NCBI GenBank assembly: GCA_026770615.1
Contig: MU631938.1
Coordinates: 21,063-35,024 of the forward strand
Source: Pavlovales sp. CCMP2436
Lineage: Eukaryota > Haptophyta > Pavlovophyceae > Pavlovales
Direction: 5' to 3'
DNA length: 13,962 bases
Shown one piece after another: positions 1 through 8,394 of the stretch (its first letter is position 1; each line of letters begins with the position of its first letter). The position numbers and the translations under genes are program-made. A model generated the notes under the pieces. That model was not told the origin of the DNA and searched no databases. It saw nothing but the letters and a program-made list of their open reading frames with translations.

Positions 1-33
1 CCCGCGCCCGCCCGCCCGCCCACCGCCCGCCCT
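1..33. repeat. CCCG simple-sequence repeat at window edge
   Basis: The first 33 bases are almost entirely C and G, arranged as a tetranucleotide-like CCCG repeat with one interruption (CCACCG). It is a low-complexity tract cut by the window edge, so its full length is unknown. A short (CAG)n run of about five units follows near 95-108. No gene can be assigned to 1-169. Confidence 0.6.
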
Positions 34-169
34 CTTGACGGCTGTCGCTCTCTCGAGTGCAGAACCCGAGCTCGAGGCCGCTGTGGCTTATTTCCGCAGC
101 AGCAGCAGCTTTGAAAACCTCCTTTGCGCTGCAGAGCAGCGTCTGCGTTCGCAAATGCAATGAGCAGCC

Positions 170-544
170 TTGGTCGATGACATGAGCCCCCGCCCCCACA
201 CCTGCGGCGCTGACGAGAGTGGCAAGATAGATAAAGATAGTTTCAATATAATGTATAATATTGACCAGGGCACCATTGACCTGGTCAAGAACCCGGTCCA
301 CCACAAAAGGTCGAAGCACATCAACGTCAAGTTCCACTACATCCGAGTGGCGCAAGAAAAGGGCAGGATTAAGGTCCTGAAGGTCCACACCGACCTAAAC
401 CGTGCAGACATCATGACGAAGGCGACGACAACGACGATCTTCCATCGGCACTCGACGCCATCATGTTCCAAGACGATGCCCTTCCCTAGCAGTCTAGCAG
501 GGGTAGAGCGACATCACGACGATAGGTCTATGACGCGAGTCTAG
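170..544 (+). pseudogene. Remnant of Ty1/copia pol, RNase H C-terminal part
   Basis: The open stretch has a TTG at 170 and no preceding ATG; an in-frame TGA sits at 161-163, so this is a fragment and not an intact gene. Residues encoded by about 239-424 match the end of a copia-type RNase H domain. They read YNIDQGTIDL, then KNPVHHKRSKHI, then FHYIRVAQEKG and RADIMTKA, corresponding to the family pattern xDNQxAI, NPxxHxRxKHI, xHFIRE and ADILTKP. The Asp-Asn of the DNQ motif is altered (Ile-Asp), so a catalytic acidic residue is probably lost. Nothing upstream in the window encodes the rest of pol, either because the element is truncated or because it starts outside the window. It differs clearly from the RNase H of the element at 7341-7874, so it is a second, older copia lineage. 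Confidence 0.75.
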
Positions 545-572
545 ACCAAGGACATCGTGTGTCGCGGATGAG

Positions 573-1009
573 TGTTAGCATTCGTACGCGCACAGATGCG
601 TGGACGGATGTATGGGTGCTCGAGGGCATCCACTGATGAGTGCCCGTTGGCACTCACAGGGGTTTTACTGGATAGTAGTTATCCTTTCCCCCATTGCGAC
701 GATACACTACCGTTTGGCGGCATACGTCGGCGGGATTAGGAAATGCCCTAAAACCAACGGCGGTCAAAGAGGACTCGAAGAGTTCAGGAACAGTGTGCTT
801 CGGCAATACTGGAGTTTTAGGCGAAAGCGGTCCTTAAACTCTGGTTACGTTTAAGATACTTGTCTCTGGTTGAGATGCTCCGAATGACCTGGCTGGGTCT
901 GAGTAAGACTGACCCGGCTGGTCCACGCTTGGACTGCCGTGTCCAACGGTATACCGTAACTGGCCCGTTGTGACTTCTAAGACAGGGAGAGAAATCCTAT
1001 CATATAACA
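573..1009 (+). repeat. Candidate 3' LTR of the left copia remnant
   Basis: About 150 bp after the RNase H remnant the sequence reads GAGTGTTAG, a common start of copia LTRs. At 1005-1009 it reads TAACA, the exact inverted complement of the opening TGTTA. The 437-bp interval is a plausible copia LTR length and holds no convincing gene. It contains two clear hairpins: 637-644 with 649-656 (8 bp stem, 4-nt loop) and 833-839 with 849-855 (7 bp stem, 9-nt loop). No second copy is in the window and no clear polypurine tract precedes 573, so the boundaries rest on spacing and the terminal inverted bases only. Confidence 0.4.
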
Positions 1010-1481
1010 TTAGTGATGACGTGTTCAAATGACAGCCCCCCCTATGTAGTACATAATTCCTATATCGGTCGAAAACAAAAAAACTGTAAAAAACATGCAA
1101 AAAAGAATAATAATAATTATTATTATAAAGTGCAAACCTACTCTGTCTCTGTAAAAATGGTCACACGCCAGGCCACTGTCTTCGCGCGCGCGCGAACGTT
1201 CGAATCGCTCGGGACGCACTGCATTTTGGCAAACGCCTGCGGCCGATTGCGGCCGATGTACGGCAGTGGCGGCGCGAAGCACGGCGCGTTCACGTCTCGT
1301 TGCTGCAATTCAGTGGCCAGACCTCCCCAATTGAGCTCAGTCTGGCGTCGTTTAGCAGCCACACGTGAAATGCGTCGACAATTCTGGAAAAATGACCAGC
1401 AAAAATGGCCAGAAAATGGCGATAATTCATTTTGAAATTCTCTGATGGATTGGTGTACATATCGGGTCTATCGCTTTGGGC
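1010..1481. other. Intergenic DNA, no gene recognised
   Basis: This stretch begins AT-rich (ATAATAATTATTATTATAA near 1107-1126) and turns GC-rich with an alternating CG run (GCGCGCGCGCGA near 1184-1195). Short open frames on both strands show no recognisable motif and overlap each other in several frames. A box-B-like GTTCGAATC at 1198-1206 has no tRNA stem around it. No RNA gene or protein gene can be supported. Confidence 0.5.
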
Positions 1482-1653
1482 GATACATCATTTCCGATTG
1501 ATACATAAAATGATACATCAAATTTATTTAAACAGGCTCGATACATCCGATACAACACCCGAGCAGGTCCCGGGAGCCATGTATAGTGATACATCTAATA
1601 CATCCGATACATCCGATACACGAAACATTCCGATACATCAGATCTGATGTATC
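1482..1653. repeat. GATACATC motif cluster ending in a 22-bp palindrome
   Basis: Exact GATACATC octamers occur at 1482, 1512, 1540, 1588, 1606 and 1632, with near matches in between (around 1500, 1550, 1597 and 1615). The last one forms the left arm of a perfect 22-bp palindrome at 1632-1653, whose right arm is the inverted octamer GATGTATC at 1646-1653. Spacing is irregular, so this is a cluster and not a strict tandem satellite. It lies about 350 bp upstream of the large copia coding region. Possible roles include protein-binding sites in a transposon subterminal or LTR-like regulatory region, but the sequence does not decide this. Confidence 0.7.
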
Positions 1654-2000
1654 ACCCCCCTTCTGTCGACGACTCGATCCTGGACTTGATCAAGTGTGTA
1701 AGTTTCTAGTTTTTATATAATGTATTCCGCCCGCGTCTCTCATCGCCGTCGGTTCATAACGACGTCACTCTCGCGAGTGAATCCGCCATGCTAGCAGGTA
1801 CTTTCAGCTGCGCCTATGCTGAAGGCCCACCACTGACAAAATAATTGAGTTGTCAAACGCGCCCAAGTTCTCGTCTATAAAGCCAAACTCTGTCACCGTC
1901 GCCGTCGCCTCCGCAGCCTCCATCGCCGCTACCACGCCGCCGCCGCCACCGCCGCCGCCGCCGACTCCGCCGTCGCCGCCAGTTAAACGTCCGTCCCTGA
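1654..2000 (+). other. Leader region before copia gag; TATA-like box and GCC/CCG tract
   Basis: This is the stretch where a 5' LTR and leader would be expected. It has TATA-like sequences TATATAATG near 1716-1724 and TATAAAG near 1876-1882, then a pyrimidine-rich (CCG/GCC)n run at about 1915-1980. An in-frame TGA at 1998-2000 closes the gag frame upstream. No stretch clearly matches the 3' LTR at 7955-8273; only weak similarity around the TATAA segments is visible. No primer-binding site complementary to a tRNA 3' end was recognised. Confidence 0.4.
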
Positions 2001-5000
2001 GAGGATCTCACTGGATTTAAGTGCCAGATCTCCGCCCACGACCCGGACGAGATCACCTCCGGCTACCTCTCTGCCTCGCAGATCCTCAACTCCATCGAGC
2101 TCGTCAACGCCAACAGCAGTGTCGAGGCCCACGTCGGCGACCTCTACAAGTTTGCGACAGCAATCGTCAGCATGCATGACTCAGCGTCATCGACCTCTGG
2201 TGCTCAGATCCTCTCAGCCGTCCATCACCTCAAGCAGCTCTACGAGCCGCTCCTCGACTTGGACCCAGCGGCGTTCGAGCAGATCATCCAGCTCAGCTTG
2301 ATCACGTCGACGTCCTCGCTGCACTTCCTGCTCGCCCAGACCAATCAGCTCACCCTCGACGCGCGTGCGCGCTTCACGGATGAGCTGAGCAAGTTCATCG
2401 CCCCGCAGCGCGCAGCCTGCGCGCCGCCCGCTCACCCGCCTAGCCGCAACGCGCTGGTCAAGATGCAGGCGCTTGGAGGCGCCAAGAACTACAAGCAGAT
2501 CCACCGCAACAAGCTGTACAAGGGCGCCGCCCGTCCTCAGCTCTCATGCGAGCAATGCAAGAAGACCGGCCACACAGTCGCAGACTGCTGGCAACTGAAC
2601 GGCTTCCCGCCCAAGAACGAGCAGCCGATCACGGTCAACTCTGGGCAGGCCGCTGCCAAGCGCGCGGCCAACTACGCGATCCAGACGCGCGAGCCGCACG
2701 AGCACTCCGGCATGGCCACGCTCACGACTCAGTTCAACGAGGACCTACGCGCTCACGGCGCGTCGCTCGAGAACAACTTGCTGCGCCGCTGCTCTCTCGA
2801 GACCGACGCGCACCTGCCGCTCGAGATCTACGAGCGCATGCCGCCCGAGATCAACAAGCACCTGACGCTCGAGATCTACGACCACATGCCGCCCGAGATC
2901 AACGAGCACCTGACGCTCGAGATCTACGACCGCATGCCGCCCGAGATTAACGAGCACCTGCCGCTCGAGATCTACGACCGCATGCCGCCCGAGATCAATG
3001 AGCACCTGCCTCTCGAGATCTACGACCGCATGCCGCCCGAGATCAACGAGTACCTGCCGCTCGAGGCCACCGCGCACATCTCGTCGCCTGGGACCATCGC
3101 GCACATGCCGCTCGAGACCACCGCGCACATGCCGCTCGAGGCCAACGCACACCTGTCGCCGCCCGAGGCCATTGCGCACACGCCGCTCCTGGCCAACATG
3201 CTCACGCACTTGATGCCGCTCTCGCTCAACATGCTCACACAGTGCTGCCTCACCGAGGCCTGCAGCAAGCAGGCGACGCGGTGCATCCTCGGGCAAGGAG
3301 ACGGACCATACTGCGAGGACAACAACTGCCACTTCAAGCAGTACCTCGTCACCCAGAAGAATCTCTATTCGGGCAGTGCGTCGATGACCAACCCGACCGC
3401 CGAGACGTACGCCGTCACACAGCGCGACGCCAATGACGAGCCGACCTCGTACAACTTCAACAACGACCTGCTTGACGATGACATCACCAATCGCCTGCGC
3501 GTCTCCGGCATTCTGTCTGGGCAGATCATGGACGACTCCGAGATCTACCCGACCAAGTGCTGCGCGCCGAGCTGCATCGCTCGCGCATCCGTAGGCGTCT
3601 ACCAGCGCTCGACCGGCCTGTACAAGTACACGTGCACCTTCGAGGACTGCCGTGACCAGGCCAAGGACATTTCCAACTGCAAGCGCACTGCGCGCTTCGC
3701 CACCGCCAAGCTCATCTTCATCCAAGACGGAGAGCCGCCCGAGCTTTGGCACGGTGACAAGGACAACTTCGTCTGCAAGGACTGCAGCACAGTAGCTTGC
3801 GAGTGCTGGGAGTGTGTGCTGGTCGGCAACGACCGCCTGCGCTGCCGCAAATGCACCCTCGGCTACTTCTGCAAGCCGTGCCACACGCCAAGGGCCTACT
3901 ACACTGGACCCTGGCCTACGCCGCTGCCGGCGCTGCACAGCAAGCCGCAGCCGCACCTAGCCACATCGGCGCCACCGCCGACTCACAAGCCGCCGCCTGA
4001 GGAGGACACGTACTCCTCAATGCTCAAACCGCCGCAACCGCCTCCGTCTCCACACAACACTACGACATCGCCGCCATCGCAGAACAATCTGACAACGCCG
4101 CTGCCTGCACCAACAACATCTCCTCCGCTATCGCCGATCACATCGCCGCAGCACTTCGCGCTCGCCAGCTCGCAGCCGCCGATGCAGCCGCAATCGATCG
4201 ACTTTCTGCTACTACAGATTATAAAGGTAAGTTCTAACACAAAACTGTTATCTTCCCGAAACCCAAGAGTCCCGTCGGCGCCTTTTCTGCCAAAAGAATC
4301 AGCCCAGACGCCGCCTCTTCAGCCGATCTCCACGTCGGCGCCTCCTCCGCCAAAAGAATCTTCCCTGACGCCACCTCTTCAGCCGATTCCCATGACGCCG
4401 CTGCCTCCGCCGCAGCAACCCAAGGGCAACCTGCCCACTGTGTCGCTCGGACCTTCATGGCTGATCGGCCATGCGCGCTTGCCGATCTTCACCTGCAAGC
4501 CTGCTCAGCACCTCCTCACGGCCTACAGCGTGACCGAGGACAAGGAGGACAAGCACTCCTTGGCGCCCATCAAGGCGTACGACAAGTTTGTCTTCGACGC
4601 CACACTCGACTTGGGCTGCTCCGTCAGCATGCTTGTCGACGAAAGCTGGGGACTCATCACAGACCCACAGCCGACCAAGGCCAGCATCTCAGTGGCCAAC
4701 CGCGCAGCTATGCAAGCTGTGCACAGCGGCCTCATTTCCGTCACGTTCACAGACGACGTCGGCGGATACCTACGAGTTGACTTCATCGACGCGCTCTTCG
4801 TGCACGGCCTGGAGACACCGCTCATCTCAGTCCGCTTGCTGGCAGCTCAAGGCTGCTCCATCATCTTCGACGTCAACGGTGGCTCCCTGAAGTCCATCAT
4901 GTCGACTCGGCGCACACAGATCAAGTTCAGCATCGATCACCTCATCAAGTGCTCGGTCAACGTGCCGCTCGACTACACGCCGACCATCCACAAGGCGCTC

Positions 5001-6449
5001 TCTGCTAACCTCTCGCAGGAGACGCCCGATCTCTGGCGGGCCTGCTTCAACCACGCAGGCCGCCACGCAGGCCGCCACGCCGTCCGCCGCACGATTGCTC
5101 AGCATTCTGACATCGCCGGCGCCGAGGCCAAGCCCGAGATCTTCTCTGAGTCCGACGTCGCGCGGATGAAGGCCCTGCCCTTCAACGGCACGCGCACTCC
5201 TTCGACTCGACCGTTCGAGATCATCCACAGCGACGTGCTCGGGTTGATCAACGGCCTCCCTCCTCACGTCGCGCGCTTTGCCATCGTCTTCAAGGACGAC
5301 TTCACGGCATACACCAGCATCTACATGATGCACGTCAAGTCCGAGGCGCCTGCAAAGCTGCAGCTCTACCTCGACGAGATGGGAGCCAACTCCCTCCAGC
5401 ATCGACTCGCAGGCGCAAGGCTGCACCTCGACGGCGCGTCGGAGCTCAGTTCCTCGGCCTGGACGGCCGTCTTGCGCAAGTACGACATGCTCATCAACGA
5501 GGTGTCGGTCCCGCACAACCCCCAGACCAACGGCGTCGCAGAGCGCACCTGTGGCACCCTCATCCCCGACGTGCGCGCAATGCTCAACGCGTCGACATGT
5601 CGCCTCGCTGGTGGGGGTGGGCTATCAAGTCCGCTGCGTGAACGCGACCAGCTCACCTCTCCGGGTGACAAGCTCTCGCCATACGAGAAGCTCTTTAGCA
5701 AGGCGCCCGACCTGTCCAAGCTCCGCATATGGGGATGCCCAGTGGCATATCTACGGCAGGCTCCGCGCAACGCCACCGGCAAGTTCGGACCGCGCGCGCT
5801 GCATGGCAACTTCGTCGGGTATGGCTCCTCGGGCATCTTCGAGAACGGCCAGCTGCGCCACGCCCTTGGATACGTTCTAGTCACAGCCGACAACGTCATC
5901 ACGGTCTCTCGGCATGTGCTCTTCAACGAGTCCACCATCGCCGACAACACTTCAAGGAGCGTGCACTTCAGCGGCTCCAACCCGATCACCAACACCTCCG
6001 GCTTCCCCGGCAACGACCAGATCGCCGCCGACAGAGCAGCCTATGGGGTTGATGGCGAGGACGTCAACGACGACCCGCCTCCGCTCAACCAAGACTCGGA
6101 CTCAGACGACGATGACGCGCCGCCGCCGCCGCGCACCGCCACGCCGACCTCATCCTCCGAGCCATCCTCAGAGCCTTCCTCTGAGCCATCCTCTCTGCCG
6201 ATCGTTCGCCCGACCGGCGACCTCCGCGTCGGGCTGCGACAGCAGCCACGACCACGACACAGCTACACGGCCAACGTGGTCCTACTCGCCGCCGACGTGC
6301 CGACGCCCGAGAACTTCAAGGACGCCATGGCCGGCGACTACAAGAATGATTGGGCCACTGCCATCATCGCTGAGCTCGAATCCCACCGTGTTCTCCACAC
6401 ATGGGACGAGGTCTCCATCCGCGAGCGAGCGCCGATCATCCCGACCAAG
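2001..6449 (+). CDS. Ty1/copia Gag-protease-integrase open frame (degenerate)
   Basis: One frame stays open from 2001 to the RT break at 6449; the first ATG is at 2172, but the in-frame codons from 2001 look equally protein-like, so the true start is unclear. In order (residues from Met 2172): Gag with a CCHC knuckle Cys-X2-Cys-X4-His-X4-Cys at residues 126-139 (2547-2588); a long insert with 16-aa repeats, Cys clusters and a Pro-rich linker (about 2811-4440); protease-like region (about 4590-4890); integrase (about 5000-5940); and an acidic, Ser/Pro-rich linker (about 6060-6210). The integrase core has Asp at 5232-5234, Asp at 5430-5432 and Glu at 5541-5543 in the context NGVAERT, the spacing of a copia DDE core. 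The usual HHCC zinc finger before the core is poorly conserved, with the Cys pair not visible. The element supplies structural and replication proteins for an LTR retrotransposon. The long open frame suggests recent activity, but the defects listed separately make autonomy unlikely. Confidence 0.85.
2811..3050 (+). repeat. Five 48-bp tandem repeats within the Gag insert
   Basis: Five in-frame copies of a 48-bp unit start at 2811, 2859, 2907, 2955 and 3003, each encoding a 16-residue unit of the form HLPLEIYDRMPPEINE. Differences are few (Pro/Thr at position 3, Asp/Glu and Arg/His near the middle, Lys/Glu at the end). A sixth start at 3051 (YLPLE) decays into shorter units built on AHMPLE up to about 3190. 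The regular period in frame implies duplication at the DNA level with the reading frame kept. The function of the repeat protein is unknown. Confidence 0.9.
3243..3884 (+). other. Cys-rich insert with three putative zinc-binding clusters
   Basis: Between the Gag knuckle and the protease, the polyprotein contains three clusters of Cys. Cluster 1 (3243-3332) has CC, AC, RC, YC and NCH. Cluster 2 (3558-3680) has KCC, SC, TC, DC and NC. Cluster 3 (3774-3884) has the pattern C-X2-C-X4-C-X-C-X2-C-X9-C-X2-C-X5-C-X2-C-H, about residues 535-571 from the 2172 ATG. The last looks like a treble-clef, PHD- or B-box-like zinc module. Standard copia Gag-Pol goes from the CCHC knuckle to protease with only a short linker, so this is extra sequence. 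I do not recognise the family. Confidence 0.65.
4274..4393 (+). repeat. Two-copy 60-bp duplication in the Pro-rich linker
   Basis: Two adjacent 60-bp units (4274-4333 and 4334-4393) share the core GTCGGCGCC, then GCCAAAAGAATC, then CCTCTTCAGCCGAT. They encode 20-residue units with Lys-Glu-Ser and TPPLQPI. They sit in a linker of mostly Pro, Ser and Thr from about 3900 to 4440, a likely disordered spacer between the Cys-rich insert and the protease. Confidence 0.8.
4590..4890 (+). pseudogene. Copia-type aspartic protease region with altered active site
   Basis: The region aligns by order and pattern with the copia protease. A hydrophobic strand leads into the active-site position at 4608-4616, which reads Asp-Leu-Gly where the family has Asp-Ser/Thr-Gly. 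It continues with a VANRAAMQAV stretch like the family's VADG...V and ends with FVHGLETPLISVRLLAAQGCSIIF, matching the family pattern VPGLxxNLLSVxxLxxxG. Loss of the Ser/Thr next to the catalytic Asp usually damages retroviral-type proteases, so activity is doubtful. Confidence 0.65.
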
Positions 6450-6451
6450 TC

Positions 6452-7303
6452 GTCTTCAAGGTCAAGCCTCAAGCCGACAGGACGGTTGACACGTACAAGG
6501 CGCGCATCGTCGCGCAAGGATTCCGGCAAATCCCAGGTCTTCACTACGACGAGACCTACTCCCCGACGCTGCGCTGCGACTCGTTGCGTTTACTCCTCGC
6601 TCACGCCGCCTTCATGCGCAAGCCCGGTGACTCTCGCTGGCAAGTCTGCAGCGCAGATGTGTCACCAGCATACCTCAACGCTGAGGTCCCCGACTCGGAA
6701 CAACTCCACCTCGGACTCCCGCCGCTCTGCGAGGCCAAGATCATCGCGCCGCCCGGCTTCAAGGTCGCGCTGCGCTGCCGCCGCGCCATCAACGGTCTCA
6801 AGCAGAGTGGCCGACTCTGGTGGAAGACCACTCTCGACATTATGGAATACATCAAGTTCCACCGCATCGACGCCTCCTGGTCTGTCTACCGCCGCATCCG
6901 TGAGGACGGCTTCATTGACCTTGCGGGCTTGTTCGTGGACGACTTCCTTCTGCTCTCGAGCTCTCCAAGCCCAACGGCCTGCGCAGAGATCGTCGACGAG
7001 CTCAAGTGGTTCTACGACATCCCCTTCCTCGGCCCCATCAAGACCTTCCTCGGCGTCAACGTCGAGCAGGACAAGAAGAGCATCACAATGTCGATGCCTC
7101 TCTACATCGCGACCTGCCTCGAGCGCTTCGACCTCTTGGGCATCTCCACGAAGAAGTCCCACATGATGATCGACCTCGACAAGCACGACGGCTCGGACAA
7201 GCCCGAGCTACTCGATCGCGAGGGCAGCTCCAACTTCCGCTCCATGGTCGGGGCGCTGCTCTTCATCTCCAACACCTGTCGGCCGGACGTCGCTCTCGCA
7301 TAA
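6452..7303 (+). pseudogene. Ty1/copia reverse transcriptase segment, frame-shifted
   Basis: This segment lies one frame away from Gag-integrase. It begins with VFKVKPQAD and YKARIVAQGF, continues to YDETYSP, then has a first catalytic Asp at 6656-6658 (context SADVSPAYLNA). The FVDD box is at 6932-6943, with both catalytic Asp present, and LGVNV and FRSMVGALLFI follow near the end. All are hallmarks of copia RT, which copies the element RNA into DNA. Protein upstream in the other frame ends in IIPTK at 6449, leaving two bases (6450-6451) where one codon is expected, so one base has been lost there. The frame meets TAA at 7301-7303 just after RPDVALA, a point where copia proteins continue into the connection region. 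Both changes would stop normal translation. Confidence 0.85.
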
Positions 7304-7874
7304 AGTTTCCTCGCGCGCTCGATGGCCGACCAGCTCTGCGCTCGACGCCGCCAAGCGTGTCTGGCTCTACCTCGCTGGCTCGACAAAACAAGGTCTCCTC
7401 TACTGCAGCTCCAAGGCGTGCAAGGAGGAGACGCTGCCGCACCTAGTGGCCTACCTCGACTCCGACTGGGCAGCAGACCTCGAGCGCCGCCGCTCGACAA
7501 CTGGGTATGTCTTCTTCTTTGCAGGGCAGTCCATCACCACGCTCTCGTCGACAGAAGCCGAGTACCTCGCCCTTGCCAACGCCGGCAAGGAGGCCATCAA
7601 CTTCTGCGACATCATCAACGACCTGGGCATCATCAAGGTCAAGGGCGTGATCAACCTCGCGCACAACCCCAACTTCCACTCGCGCACCAAGCACATTGAC
7701 ATTTGGCATCACTTCATTCGCGACTGTGTCGAGCACAAGGTCATCTCCATCCAGAAGGTGGGCACCAACGACAACATCGCTGACGGCTTCACCAAGCCGC
7801 TCGGAGGCGCCCAGTTCAAGCTCTTCGCGAAACTGATCAGGGACGTGATCAAGCCAACGACCAAGTTCAAGTAG
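7304..7874 (+). pseudogene. Ty1/copia connection and RNase H segment
   Basis: Sequence after the TAA continues in the RT frame to about 7339 (SMADQLC). It then changes frame at 7340, where one base stands between complete codons. From 7341 the frame encodes LDAAKRVWLYLAGS, then the RNase H domain with catalytic Asp at 7458-7460 or 7464-7466 (YLDSDWA), Glu at 7554-7556 (STEAEYLA), and NPNFHSRTKHID, HHFIRD and ADGFTKPL near the end. The stop is TAG at 7872-7874. The stretch that should carry the third acidic residue in DNQ is missing: LGI is followed by only a few residues before VINLAHNP. RNase H removes the RNA strand during reverse transcription; this copy is probably inactive. Confidence 0.85.
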
Positions 7875-7943
7875 CAACTTCATCACTTTGGCGTTTTGGC
7901 AACGTGCACATTCTCAACTGCATCATCCACCCTACTCATCAGA

Positions 7944-7954
7944 TCGAGGGGGTG
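7944..7954 (+). other. Polypurine tract preceding the 3' LTR
   Basis: A purine-rich run (TCGAGGGGGTG) stands about 70 bp after the RNase H stop, directly before TGTCAAGG. Position and composition fit the primer site for plus-strand DNA synthesis in copia elements. Confidence 0.6.
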
Positions 7955-8273
7955 TGTCAAGGTAATCTTACACTGGTCAGATTTACCTGACTTGATCCTC
8001 CAGGACTCTCAGTCCGGGACATTCGCAGTCCGGCTAATATAGCAAGGAACTTGTCTTCATCAGGAAGGTAAGTTCCTATGATTAAGCTTGAGTCGTTTCT
8101 GCTCTCGCTTCTATTATAAGAAGGCACTCTAACTCCCGTCGACAGCCCTCGACGACGCTTCACTCCGGACCCTTGCACCACCGCAAGAGTACCTCAACAT
8201 CAGACGTGTTGCCTCTCGCACACTGCTGAGCCATTGATATATATATATAGTTAATATACTCATAACCCCAACA
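7955..8273 (+). repeat. Candidate 3' LTR of the copia element
   Basis: The 319-bp interval opens with TGTCAAGG right after the polypurine tract and closes with CCCCAACA, giving the TGT...ACA ends expected of an LTR. It contains a TATA-like TATTATAAG near 8112-8120 and an AT dinucleotide run near 8238-8248. A splice-donor-like AAGGTAAGT sits near 8087-8095. No partner 5' LTR was found, so the ends come from TG...CA and position only. The sequence at the right boundary resembles 8581-8602, which leaves the exact end uncertain. Confidence 0.6.
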
Positions 8274-8394
8274 TTTTTGTGATAATAATGTGGACGGGGG
8301 TACACCGCGTACGCCGTGAAATCAGCAATGATTAATACGCCTAATGTCTATTTGCTGCCGGGTGCCACATGGGCACATTTGCTGCAGTTGCAGT

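Noticed and set aside
798..812. U6-like GTGCTTCGGCA
   Set aside because: The U6 core expected after this start (ACAGAGA box and intramolecular stem-loop) is absent.
600..1100. Small open frames on both strands
   Set aside because: They lack family motifs, overlap one another, and lie in a probable LTR with hairpins.
1198..1206. GTTCGAATC as a tRNA T-loop
   Set aside because: The flanking bases do not form a T stem and no acceptor or anticodon stem was found.
2745..3956. 403-codon open frame on the minus strand
   Set aside because: It lies wholly antisense to the copia frame, consists of biased residues produced by the complement of GC-rich codons and the 48-bp repeats, and shows no motif.
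6450..7166. Continuation of the Gag-integrase frame after 6449
   Set aside because: The translation becomes Ser/Arg/Thr-rich noise while the neighbouring frame carries clear RT motifs.
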